A DNA stretch of 64,000 nucleotides, taken from assembly GCA_018398805.1 (NCBI GenBank), contig JAGFBZ010000677.1, positions 387,501-451,500 of the forward strand, in the 5' to 3' direction. The translations under genes and the position numbers were made by a program. The stretch comes from Hirundichthys speculiger (Eukaryota > Chordata > Actinopteri > Beloniformes > Exocoetidae). Positions 12,270-23,432 of the stretch are shown one piece after another. The stretch's first letter is position 1, and each line of letters starts with the position of its first letter. The notes beneath the pieces were generated by a model, which saw only the letters and a list, made by a program, of their open reading frames with translations, had not been told where the DNA came from and made no database searches.

Positions 12270-15200
12270 AGGAAGACCTGTTCATGTTGCAGGTCATGTA
12301 GAAGACCTGTTCGTGGTCATGTGTAGGACCTGTTTATGGTCATGTGTAGGACCTGTTTATGGTCATGTGGAGGACCTGTTCGTGCTGCAGGTCATGTGGA
12401 GGACCTGTTCATGGTGCAGGTCATGTGGAGGACCTGTTCATGGTCATGTGTAGGACCTGTTTATGGTCATGTGTAGGACCTGTTTATGGCCATGGGTCAT
12501 GTGTAGGACCTGTTTATGGTCATGTGGAGGACCTGTTCGTGGTGCAGGTCATGTGGAGGACCTGTTCATGGTCATGTGGAGGACTGTTCAGGTCATGTGG
12601 AGGACCTGTTCATGGTGCAGGTCATGTGGGGACCTGTCATGGTCATGTAGACCTGTTTATGGACCTGTGTAGGACCTGTTATGGTCATGTGGAGGACCTG
12701 TTCGTGCTGCAGGTCATGTGGAGGACCTGTTCATGGTGCAGGTCATGTGTAGGACCTGTTCATGGTCATGTGTAGGACCTGTTTATGGTCATGTGGAGGA
12801 CCTGTTCATGGTGCAGGTCATGTAGAAGACCTGTTCACAGTGCAGGTCATGTGTAGGACCTGTTCATGGTCCAGGTCATGTGTAGGACCTGTTCATGGTG
12901 CAGGTCATGTGGAGGACCTGTTTATGGTGCAGGTCATGTGTAGGACCTGTTCATGGTGCAGGTCATGTGTAGGACCTGTTCATGGTGCAGGTCATGTGGA
13001 AGACCTGTTCATGGTGCAGGTCATGTGGAGGACCTGTTCATGGTGCAGGTCATGTGGAGGACCTGTTCATGTGGCATGTGGAGGACCTGTTCATGGTGCA
13101 GGTCATGTGGAGGACCTGTTCATGGTCATGGGATGGTGCAGGTCATGTGGAGGACCTGTTCATGGTGCAGGTCATGTGGAGGACCTGTTCATGGTGCAGG
13201 TCATGTGGAGGACCTGTTCATGGTGCAGGTCCTGTGGAGGACCTGTTTATGGTGCAGGTCATGTGGAGGACCTGTTCATGGTCATGTGGAGGACCTGTTC
13301 AAGGTCATGTGGAGGACCTGTTCATGGTGCAGGTCCTGTGGAGGACCTGTTCATGGTGCAGGTCATGTGGAGGACCTGTTCATGGTCCAGGTCATGACGA
13401 GGACCTGTTCATGGTGCAGGTCATGAGGAGGACCTGTTCATGGTGCAGGTCATGGGAAGGACCTGTTCATGGTGCAGGTCCTGTGGAGGACCTGTTCACG
13501 ATCATGTGGAGGACCTGTTCACGGTCATGTGGAGGACCTGTTCATTGTGCAGGTCATGTGGAGGATCTGTTTACAGTGCAGGTCATATGGAGGACCTGTT
13601 CATTGTGCAGGTCATGTGGAGGACCTGTTCATGGTGCAGGTCATGTGTAGGACCTGTTCATGGTCATGTGTAGGACCTGTTTATGGTCATGTGTAGGACC
13701 TGTTTATGGTCATGTGGAGGACCTGTTCGTGGTGCAGGTCATGTGGAGGACCTGTTCATGGTCATGTGGAGGACCTGTTCGTGCTGCAGGTCATGTGGAG
13801 GACCTGTTCGTGGTGCAGGTCATGTGGAGGACCTGTTCATGGTCATGTGTAGGACCTGTTTATGGTCATGTGTAGGACCTGTTTATGGTCATGTGGAGGA
13901 CCTGTTCGTGCTGCAGGTCATGTGGAGGACCTGTTCATGGTGCAGGTCATGTGGAGGACCTGTTTAAGGTCATGTGGAGGACCTGTTTATGGTGCAGGTC
14001 ATGTGGAGGACCTGTTTATTGTGCAGGTCATGTGGAGGACCTGTTTATGGTGCAGGTCATGTGGAGGACCTGTTCACGGTGCAGGTCATGTGGAGGACCT
14101 GTTCAAGGTCATGTGGAGGACCTGTTTACGGTGCAGGTCATGTGGAGGACCTGTTCATTGTGCAGGTCATGTGGAGGACCTGTTCATGGTGCAGGTCCTG
14201 TGGAGGACCTGTTCACAGTCATGTGGAGGACCTGTTCATTGTGCAGGTCATGTGGAGGACCTGTTTTTGATGCAGGTCATATGGAGGACCTGTTCATGTT
14301 GCAGGTCATGTGGAGGACCTGTTCAAGGTCATGTGGAGGACCTGTTCATGGTGCAGGTCATGTGGAGGACCAGTTTATGGTGCAGGTCATGTGGAGGACC
14401 TGTTCATGGTGCAGGTCATGTGGAGGACCTGTTTAAGGTCATGTGGAGGACCAGTTCATGGTGCAGGTCATGTGGAGGACCTGTTCATGGTGCAGGTCAT
14501 GTGGAGGACCAGTACATGGTGCAGGTCATGTGGAGGACCTGTTCATTGTGCAGGTCATGTGGAGGACCAGTACATGGTGCAGGTCATGTGGAGGACCTGT
14601 TTATGGTGCAGGTCATGTGGAGGACCTGTTCATGGTGCAGGTCATGTGGAGGAGCTGTTTATGATGCAGGTCATGTGGAGGACCCGTTCATGGTGCAGGT
14701 CATGTGGAGGACCTGTTTATGGTGCAGGTCATGTGGAGGGCCTGTTTACGGTGCAGGTCATGTGGAGGACTAGTTTATGGTGCAGGTCATGTGGAGGGCC
14801 TGTTCAAGGTCATGTGGAGGACCTGTTTACGGTGCAGGTCATGTGGAGGACTAGTTTATGGTGCAGATCATGTGGAGGACCTGTTCAAGGTCATGTGGAG
14901 GACCTGTTCATGGTGCAGGTCATGTGGAGGACCTGTTCATGGTGCAGGTCATGTGGAGGGCCTGTTTATGGTGCAGGTCATGTGGAGGACTAGTTTATGG
15001 TGCAGGTCATGTGGAGGACTAGTTTATGGTGCAGGTCATGTGGAGGACCTGTTCATGGTCATGTGGAGGACCTGTTTAAGGTCATGTGGAGGACCTGTTT
15101 AAGGTCATGTGGATGACCTGTTCATGGTGCAGGTCATGTGGAGGACCTGTTCACGGTGCAGGTCATGTGGAGGACCTGTTCACGGTCATGTGTAGGACCT

Positions 15201-16247
15201 GTTCATGGTGCAGGTCATGTGGAGGACCTGTTTATGGTCATCTGGAGGACCTGTTTATGGTCATGTGGAGGACCTGTTCATGGTGCAGGTCATGTGGAGG
15301 ACCTGTTCATGGTGCAGGTCATGTGGAGGACCTGTTCATGGTGCAGGTCATGTGGAGGACCTGTTTATGGTCATGTGGAGGACCTGTTCATGGTGCAGGT
15401 CATGTGGAGGACCTGTTCATGGTGCAGGTCATGTGGAGGACCTGTTCATGGTGCAGGTCATGTGGAGGACCTGTTCATGGTGCAGGTCATGTGGAGGACC
15501 TGTTCATTGTGCAGGTCATGTGGAGGACCTGTTTATGGTGCAGGTCATGTGGAGGACCTGTTCATGGTGCAGGTCATGTGGAGGACCTGTTCAAGGTCAT
15601 GTGGGGGACCTGTTCATGGTGCAGGTCATGTGGAGGACCTGTTTATGGTGCAGGTCATGTGGAGGACCTGTTTATGGTCATGTGGAGGACCTGTTCATTG
15701 TGCAGGTCATGTGGAGGACCTGTTTATGGTGCAGGTCATGTGGAGGACCTGTTTATGGTCATGTGGAGGACCTGTTCATGGTGCAGGTCATGTGGAGGAC
15801 CTGTTTATGGTGCAGGTCATGTGGAGGACCTGTTTATGGTCATGTGGAGGACCTGTTCATTGTGCAGGTCATGTGGAGGACCTGTTTATGGCGCAGGTCA
15901 TGTGGAGGACCAGTACATGGTGCAGGTCATGTGGAGGACCTGTTCATGGTGCAGGTCATGTGGAGGACCTGTTCACGGTCATGTGTAGGACCTGTTCATG
16001 GTGCAGGTCATGTGTAGGACCTGTTCATGGTGCAGGTCATGTGTAGGACCTGTTCATGGTGCAGGTCATGTGGAGGACCAGTACATGGTGCAGGTCATGT
16101 GGAGGACCTGTTCATGGTGCAGGTCATGTGGAGGACCTGTTCATGGTCATGTGGAGGACCTGTTTAAGGTCATGTGGAGGACCTGTTCATGGTCATGTGG
16201 AGGACCTGTTCACGGTGCAGGTCATGTGGAGGACCTGTTCATGGTTC
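12270..16247 (+). repeat. 4-kb minisatellite with 29-bp and 23-bp units
   Basis: About 140 head-to-tail units. The long unit is 29 bp (core GTCATGTGGAGGACCTGTTC plus ATGGTGCAG). The short unit lacks the six bases GGTGCA and is 23 bp. Long and short units are interspersed, sometimes in runs, with common variants TGTGTAGGACC, TTTATGG and TTCACGG. Neither unit length is divisible by three and the motif lacks stops in the plus frames, so long frames of MWRTCSW/GHVEDLF type stay open in all three plus frames. These are not evidence of a protein. Confidence 0.95.
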
Positions 16248-17950
16248 ATCATGCTTTCTTCAGGGCATAGAGATGTGCAGTTCAAGCTCCTTTGAAGAAG
16301 CTCATGGAAAACAGCGACACTGGGGATCACGGATGCAGCGGCGGTGCTAACAGTGCTAACCTGAAGCAGGTTTGATTTTGTGTCGTGTCACTGGCCTCCT
16401 GCTGCATTTTTGCCCTTTGTGCTTCTGGTCTGATCCTCCTGTGACCGGCATTAAAAATAAAAGTGCATGCTCTTCATTTTCAGAGATATTTTATATTTTT
16501 CTGGGGGATACTGACTGCTCACTGATTGGTTCCTGGCTGTCTGATCCGTTTCATTTGCACCGTTAACCCTTGACGGTATATTTACCTGTGACCTACTGCA
16601 GTCTTGCCTCACTGAGGTGGTAATCGTGCTCATCTTCATCATGTTGTGATGAAGGCTCCCCCTCTGAACATGCAAATAATCCCCCTCTGGTCTTTAAAAA
16701 AGCTGATGATGAGGTCATCGGTTGTTTTTTCTCTGTGCTGTGACACTATAGGGCCGTATGGGGTCGATGACATCGCTCCACTAATCTGGATCTGGACATG
16801 TGTTTCCCCCCGGCAGCTCCACCAGAAGAGGCAGAGCAGGAGCAGGGGCCCCAGGATAAGCCCGTCTCAACCGGCTCTTTAATTATCTTGGTGCAGTTGT
16901 TTTCAGATCCTATTCATACACAAACATAAATAAGGGGCTTGAACAGCTCTCACATCCGGTTTTAGGGAGGGATTTAGGCTTGATTTGACTTACAGTAAAC
17001 CTCGTTTGGCTACATGTCTGCAAGCTTTGTTGCTTTGCTCCACTGACCTGCACTTTAATTTCATTTTATTGACTTCTGACAAACATCTCTTTGATGGCTG
17101 ACGGTTGTTAACCTGAGATGCAGGTGTGGACGAGTCCCAGCTACCTCTAAAATAACTTGAAACTGGTAAATGTTATTGGCACCCATCAGTATTCCGTTGA
17201 CACAAATTGAACTCTGGTTGATTTGATTTTTAATGAAAGTTTTGCTCAAGATACCAAATGAAAACAGCATTAACAGAAAGGATGGTAGGCATACCTGAAA
17301 TGGAACTGAACTGAACTTTACGTTTTGTTGCAGAACCTTTAGCAGCAGCAAACAGTTCCCCGTCTCAGGTTTGAAGATCTCTGCGCTTAACGTTCCCGTC
17401 TTCCCACAGATGTTTGACAGGATCATATCGGCTCAGAGGATCCAGTACAGTCCAGTACACCAGTTCTTGGTGCTTTCTGTTGGGCGTTGCAGGTCCTTGT
17501 CCTGTCAGAAGACCCTCTTTAGTCTGATGAAGTTCACAGCAGTTCCTGTTTCCTGTTTTCTTCCTGTGAACATGGAGCTGATGTGACTCACTGAAAAAGC
17601 TCCAGTTTTGTCTCATCGGTCCAGACAACCTTCTCCCAGGAACTTCATGGCTTTCCTCCAGACATTTTCATGACCAAACTCTCGTCTGGCTCTTCTTCTC
17701 TCATGAGTCGAGTCTTCCTGGTTCCTCCTCCGTGGAGCTCACTGTTGCTCAGAAGGTAACGGATACTGTGATCAGACGATGAAGTCTCTTGATCTTGGAG
17801 GTCAGCTTGGACGTCGTGGGATATTTTCTTGGCAGTTGACCATCTGCAGTGTCCTGATCAGCCCAGACAGGTGACTCTTATTTCAGGATGAAGGCAGCAG
17901 ATGTTCGGGGCTGGTTATTGTTCATTTCTCTGAAATCTCAGTAAAACGGT
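16248..17950. other. No gene recognised
   Basis: No frame here matches a family I know. Between about 17590 and 17930 the text resembles a decayed DNA-transposon remnant (phrases such as CCAGTTTTGTCTCATCGGTCC), but there are no termini to support a call. Confidence 0.4.
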
Positions 17951-17959
17951 CATTCCAGA

Positions 17960-18660
17960 CATTGTTCAGTAGAACAGCGTACTCTGAAGAAGTTGATTGG
18001 AGAGATGAAAACATATAAACCAGGCTGCTCAGATGAAATCATCTCAAATGATTTAAACTGGGACCAAAACCAGAAAGACCTGGAAGAAAACTGAAAACTC
18101 CCACTGGAATGGATGAAGACCAGACAACATGACGAAGACTCAGCCAAGGATCAGCTCCAGGGTGGTCCGAGAAGATCTCCAGTTCACCAAAGAACCCTGA
18201 CTGGACTGAAGAGACGTTCATGGACTGATGGAAGCTAGATGGTTCTGTTTGGGTCCAGGGCCCACAGACAGTCAGAACCCCAGACACTGAAGACAGTGAA
18301 GCACAGTGGAGCAAGCATCATGATGTGGAGATGTTCCTCAGACTCTGGAGTCAGGTCTGTTCACCACATACCAGGATCCTGGACCAGTCTGGAGACATCA
18401 GGACACTTGAAGAGGTCCAGCTGTCTGGTGCTGGAGAGGAAATGTTCTGGTTTCATCAAGACAACGAGCCCAAACGCACCAGTCAGCAGCAGCATCCTGG
18501 TTCCAGACCAACCAGATTAACGTCAGACCTGGATCCAGTAGAGGACTGGAGACACCAAAGATGCTGGTTCTGAGGAGAAACCAGGACCTGCAGAGGAACT
18601 GCTGAACGAAGTCCAGCGGTCCTGGTCCTGGTCCAGATAAAAGCTGTTATAAGGATTTTT
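17960..18660 (+). mobile_element. Tc1-like transposase relic
   Basis: Broken plus-strand frames contain VKHSGASIMMWRCSS, HQDNEPKRTSQQ and LTSDLDPVEDW. These match the Tc1 family blocks (V)KHGG.S.MVWGCFS, QQDNDPKHT and SPDLNPIE.LW in the right order and spacing. They switch frame and contain stops, so the element is dead. The terminal repeats were not found. Confidence 0.75.
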
Positions 18661-19496
18661 AGCTTTACTCTTGAACACTTAACCTGCAGATATACATGAG
18701 AAAACTGCATTTAATTTAATAACGTTGATGCACATTTCACACATACACACTTTGGCACGTTTCTCAGATTGAATCCATTAATTTCTTTAATTGTCCCTTG
18801 GTGTTTATGTGAAACAGTCTGCCATCTATTCTCTCTCACGGCCGTCGCTGCATCAGAACGACTGCTGGATGGATGCTCGATGGAAATTACCCACCACGGG
18901 ATTTTTCGGCTTTGAAACACAGTTCATGCAAGATTTAAGTTATGCAAATGAACCAGGCATGTTTTTTTTCCTGCTTTTTTTCTCTCCCCTTTTAGAAGAA
19001 AAAATGCACCAAAGAGAATAACTGCATCCTGTTCGTCACTGTTCTACTCAAATAAATAAATAAAGTACTATCCGGTTCAAACCATCAGGCCATTTAACAT
19101 TGTACCATCACATGAGGAGGCTTAAACGCTGCATTGCAGAGATGACACTCTCTGCTCGCTCCGTTTTCCTGCAACACTCGCTTCAACTGGGCCAAAAAGT
19201 TTATTACGACTCCGCCTGCATCTCATATTTCCCAGTCAGAGCAACAGGGAGGAAAATAGACCTGACAGAACCTGCTTTCCATGAAACAATAGACACAGGA
19301 CCCTCTCACAGGCTTGTGGGATATCGAAAGTGGGATTCCCACCAAACATGCAAAAGACCCGGCTTAGCTGGCACAATGGCGCGTGCAGCGCGGCTATATT
19401 TACCCAGACCCGCGGGCCAGGTGTCCGCCGCATGCCTCCCGTCGTGTTTTTCTGCAGGCAGGGATGCGAGGCATCTGAAAGCAGCTCGTGCATTCG

Positions 19497-19504
19497 TATA
19501 AAAG
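19497..19504 (+). promoter_or_regulatory. TATA box of asb15 copy A (putative)
   Basis: TATAAAAG lies about 65 bp upstream of a strong splice donor (CTGACAG|GTGAGA; exon end 19563). The first exon would be non-coding, and the coding exon begins at 23430. Copy B has the same arrangement, including a closely similar ...ACAG|GTGAGAA donor, which supports this as the true promoter. Confidence 0.6.
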
Positions 19505-20044
19505 CCCTCGGAGCCTCGAGCAGAGTTTGATCCAGCAGTGAGGGCTGCAAACACACCTGACAGGTGAGAATTCTTCGCTTCATTTGCAGAAATGCACAGA
19601 CATTTGTTTTAAAGGAATGTTCTTCCTGATTCTTGCAGCAGGGTTGGGATTGTTGAGACTCTGCAGTGGTAAGTTGGGAATTTGCAGTATTTTATTTTGT
19701 ATTTTTTTGCATATCCTGCTTGGTTTGCATCATCAGTTATCTATATATCGTACTCTTTTTTAGTATCTTGGCTTGTTGTTTATTTTTTGCAGTATTTTTA
19801 AGGGATAAATGGGTCCCTAAATTGTAAAAGCCAAAATCAATATAATATTTTCTTTTATGATAACTTCTTCTCTGTAGATTTAAAGTCTATTAGAAGTCTG
19901 TAGACTTGAATTTACACTTAATATTATGTAATTTGGTATGAATTAAAATGAGAAGCAGTAGTTACTCTAAAGAAAAAAACAACTAGATTTGACGTGATGT
20001 CTGGTATTCATTCACGAGTAGAAAACTTGTTTTTTGCAATGGAC

Positions 20045-20087
20045 GGGTAGGGTTAGGGTTAGCCTAACCCTAACCCTAACCCTACCC
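20045..20087. repeat. Head-to-head interstitial telomeric motif
   Basis: (TTAGGG)-type repeats at 20045-20062 run directly into (CCCTAA)-type repeats at 20063-20087, forming an inverted pair. It lies in the first intron of asb15 copy A. Confidence 0.85.
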
Positions 20088-20579
20088 ACCATGGTACTCA
20101 GTACCAAGAGGTCCTGGTTCAAATCTTCTCGGGGTGGAGCCTGGCTTGTATGGGTCCCAGACCCCCCCATGCCGGGCTGATTGTGACCCTGAGCTGGGCC
20201 CCTGTGGCCCTGTGATGGGCTGGCAACCAGCCTCCTGTCTGGACACAGACCAGCAGAACCCAATGACACCAGAAACAATGCAGCAGGTCTGGAACGTGGG
20301 TCCCGTATTCACGCAGCCACAACCGTATTTGTATTATCACAACATGATATATACCTGATATTTACACGAATATTTACCTTTTTATATAAAGTTCAACTAC
20401 AACTCTTTAACAGCCCTTTAACAGCTGTAAGGTTTTTGCTGTTAGGCCTTTGTGGGAAAATCCCTGAGTTCATTTGAGTTTGGACACGTTCCCAGGCTTT
20501 ACAAATCTGGAAGACCCGTGATCAGTTAGGGAGTAGATCCTGTCTCTTATCAGAGATCCCAGCTGGTTATTGTCTAAGA

Positions 20580-21292
20580 CACATGTGTCAAACACAAGGC
20601 CCGTGGGCCAAATGTGGCCCGTCACGTCATTTTATGTGGCCCTTCGAGCGCTTGGGCATTATTAGCTTAAAATTTAAACCAATATTTTAAGACTTAAAAT
20701 AAGCTTACACTGCTTTAAAGTGCATATTGAGAGTAAACTACATCTCCCATCATGCATTTCGCCGTCACCCACAACAATTACGGTAGCTATGAACAAGATG
20801 ATTTTTCGAAACTGATGGACTTAAGAAAAACCTTTACAAACTAACCCCAACATGTCCAAGAAAAGAAAAATTGATACACAAGGAAGACAGTTTCATGAAC
20901 AACGTGAAAACAATTACAAGTTTGTATCATAAAGTGAAAAAACAGTATGCGTTTTGTGTTATGAAGCGGTTTCAGTCAGCATTTTGACAGCAAACACGGA
21001 GCTAAGTATGCTAAATTTAGCCTCCAAGAAAAACAAAGAACCACTCCTGCTTCTGAAACCACGGTAATGGATACTCTTACAACCACAAACCCTGAGTTTA
21101 ATACAATAATGACATAAATGTTTGAAACTAGAATACATAATAAATACAGAAACCGTTATTTAACAATATAATAAGGTGTCGTTTAATTTATTTTGATTTT
21201 TATTGCATTTTGTTACATTCATGCTGTCAATCTGGCCCTTCGAGGGCCACCATGATGCTGATGTGGCCCTCAGTGGAAATGAGACACCCCTG
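20580..21292 (+). mobile_element. Internally deleted hAT with BED-finger remnant
   Basis: The ends are CACATGTGTCAAAC and, inverted, CAGGGGTGTCTCAT. The flanking duplication is GTCTAAGA (20572-20579) and GTTTAAGA (21293-21300), with one mismatch. Inside, from 20851, a broken frame starts MSKKRKIDTQGRQF and reaches a VCVLCYEAV block. This is the N-terminal zinc finger typical of GTF2IRD2/ZBED-like hAT transposases, here with a stop and then a deletion of the catalytic part. Confidence 0.85.
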
Positions 21293-21566
21293 GTTTAAGA
21301 GAAAAACATGTTGTAAACTGTCAAAGAAGCTCTGATTGATTCCAAAAGTTGTCTGAAATTAGACCTGGCCACGACTATATAAACTTTCCTCTGATGTACG
21401 TTCTTTGTTCTTCTCACCAATTCGATTCAGAAGATCCCAGACACTGCACAAGTCTGTATTACGCCTCTTTTTCTTGTAAATAAATATCTTTTTGCATTTA
21501 AAAGTTGGCTCGGAGCTGCTTTTTTATATCCCGAAAAGTCACATAATCGTCGCCAGAAGCAGGGTT

Positions 21567-21770
21567 ATAATAGTTTTGGATTTTCCATTAGTTTTAGTTT
21601 TTATTTAGTTTTTAGTTTAGTTTTTCCAAATTCAGTTAGTTTTAATTCATTTTTAGAGCATCTTTGCTAGTTTTTATTCATTTTTGTTTTGGAATATTTA
21701 GTTTTAGTTTAGATTTTATTTGTTTCAGTGTTAGTTTTATTTTGTAAATTTAGGGTTGTAATTTTGGTTC
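21567..21770. repeat. TTTAG-rich simple repeat
   Basis: A run of degenerate TAGTTTT/TTTAGTTTA words with no coding content. Probably a fragment of a dispersed repeat. Confidence 0.5.
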
Positions 21771-22571
21771 GAGTGAAGCACTGAAACGTTTTGAAGGCTA
21801 TCGAATCACATAGTCGTGTTTACATTCTGGTCTCAATAAACATATTTATCAATGCGTCTTCCCGCTTGTGGTGTTCCTGCATATTTACTGTTTGTTAGGA
21901 ATCTTTTTTGAAAAGACTCTAACTGCGTGTTCTTTGCTGGAAGGGAGAGTCTTGGTCGGTAGTACAAGTACAACACAGGATGTTTATTTGCAATAAACGT
22001 GATATCACGGCTCCCTGGTAGAGGCAGTCTCTAACACAGGAGAGAGCGACAAAACAAAACAACAGCAATTTATACAGAAATGTGCGCCACTAGTTGGGGA
22101 GGAGCCGCGGTTTAGACTTGGCTCTCCCATTGGCCAGTCCTGGTCCTCTTCTGTCCAATCCACTGCCGGTGTTTTCCAACAGAAGAAAGGTGATCACCTT
22201 TTCCCACAATCCTATGCTGTTTACCTGGCCAGGTCCTTTGTTCTGTAGCACATGGCTTTCACTGGCTAAAGCTGGGCTAGCTCGCTACATTTCTGATATA
22301 AAGTGAAGATAAAACATACATTAAGAATGATCAATACTAGAATATTAATAATACTATTGATAACAGTACTATTTCCAATATTTAACTAATGTGTATTTGT
22401 GTACAAATGTGACCCTCTAGCTGCACTGGTTCTGGACCTAAAAAGTTAAGAAAATTCTGACCTAACAACTGACCAGCAGCTATCTGGTCTCCATGGAAAC
22501 AGTCCATTATAGTTGCTGTTTTCTCCCGTTCCTTCCCAAAGCTGACTGGCCTGCAGCTGTAGCTTCTCTTT

Positions 22572-23098
22572 CCAGGGGGCTAGCTTAGGCTAGCTTATCC
22601 AGGTAGTCTTGGTTAGCCTTCTTTCCAGGGGGCTAGCTTAGGCTAGCTTATCCAGGTAGTCTTGGTTAGCCTTCTTTCCAGGGGGCTAGCTTAGGCTAGC
22701 TTATCCAGCTAGTCTTGGTTAAGCCTCCTTATATAAACTAGCTAAGGCTTAGCTTATCCAGGTAGTCCTGGTTAGCCTTCTTTCCAGGGGGCTAACTTAG
22801 GCTAGCTTATCCAGGTAGTCTTGGTTAGCCTTCTTTCCAGGGGGCTAGCTTAGGCTAGCTTATCCAGCTAGTCTTGGTTAGCCTCCTTATATAAACTAGC
22901 TTAGGCTAGCTTATCCAGGTAGTCCTGGTTAGCCTTCTTTCCAGGGGGCTAGCTTAGGCTAGCTCATCCACGTAGTCTTGGTTAGCCTTCTTTCCAGGGG
23001 GCTAGCTTAGGCTAGCTTATCCAGGTAGTCTTGGTTAGCCTCCTTATATAAACTAGCTTAGGCTAGTTTATCCAGCTAGTCTTGGTTAGCCTTCTTGT
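22572..23098 (+). repeat. Tandem repeat of about 50-55 bp with two unit types
   Basis: The common unit is TTTCCAGGGGGCTAGCTTAG followed by GCTAGCTTATCCAGGTAGTC and TTGGTTAGCCTTC. A second type replaces TTTCCAGGGGG by TCCTTATATAAACTAGC. The two alternate in blocks (about two or three of the first, one of the second), which suggests duplication of whole blocks. Intron 1 of asb15 copy A. Confidence 0.85.
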
Positions 23099-23432
23099 GC
23101 GAGCTTTTCAAATGGACTTTCAGATTCGTGTGTTTTTTTCTTCTTCAGAAGTATTCCACACATTGTATCACCTGCTTCTACAACAAGGCTCTTATTTTTA
23201 TCGTTAACACAGTCATAGTCAAAGAAATCCCAAATAGGACTGTGATGCTTTCTCCCAACTTTTGCCGCAGCCATCACTGCTGATCACTAGGGGTTTTTTT
23301 TTTTCATTTATGAGGAAAAAAATTACAAACAGGAAAACGAAGGACGTTCTTGATATTGTTATATGTCAGAAATCAGATCTAGAATATCTGACTTGTAGTA
23401 ACATGTGTTAACGCTCCTCTTTCCTGCAGAGG

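Noticed and set aside
12359..16295. Many long plus-strand reading frames of Cys/Trp-rich protein
   Set aside because: They are three-frame translations of the 29/23-bp minisatellite and have no independent coding evidence.
19100..19501. 133-residue plus-strand frame upstream of asb15 copy A
   Set aside because: It runs into the TATA box and has no recognisable domain. The region reads as promoter and upstream sequence.
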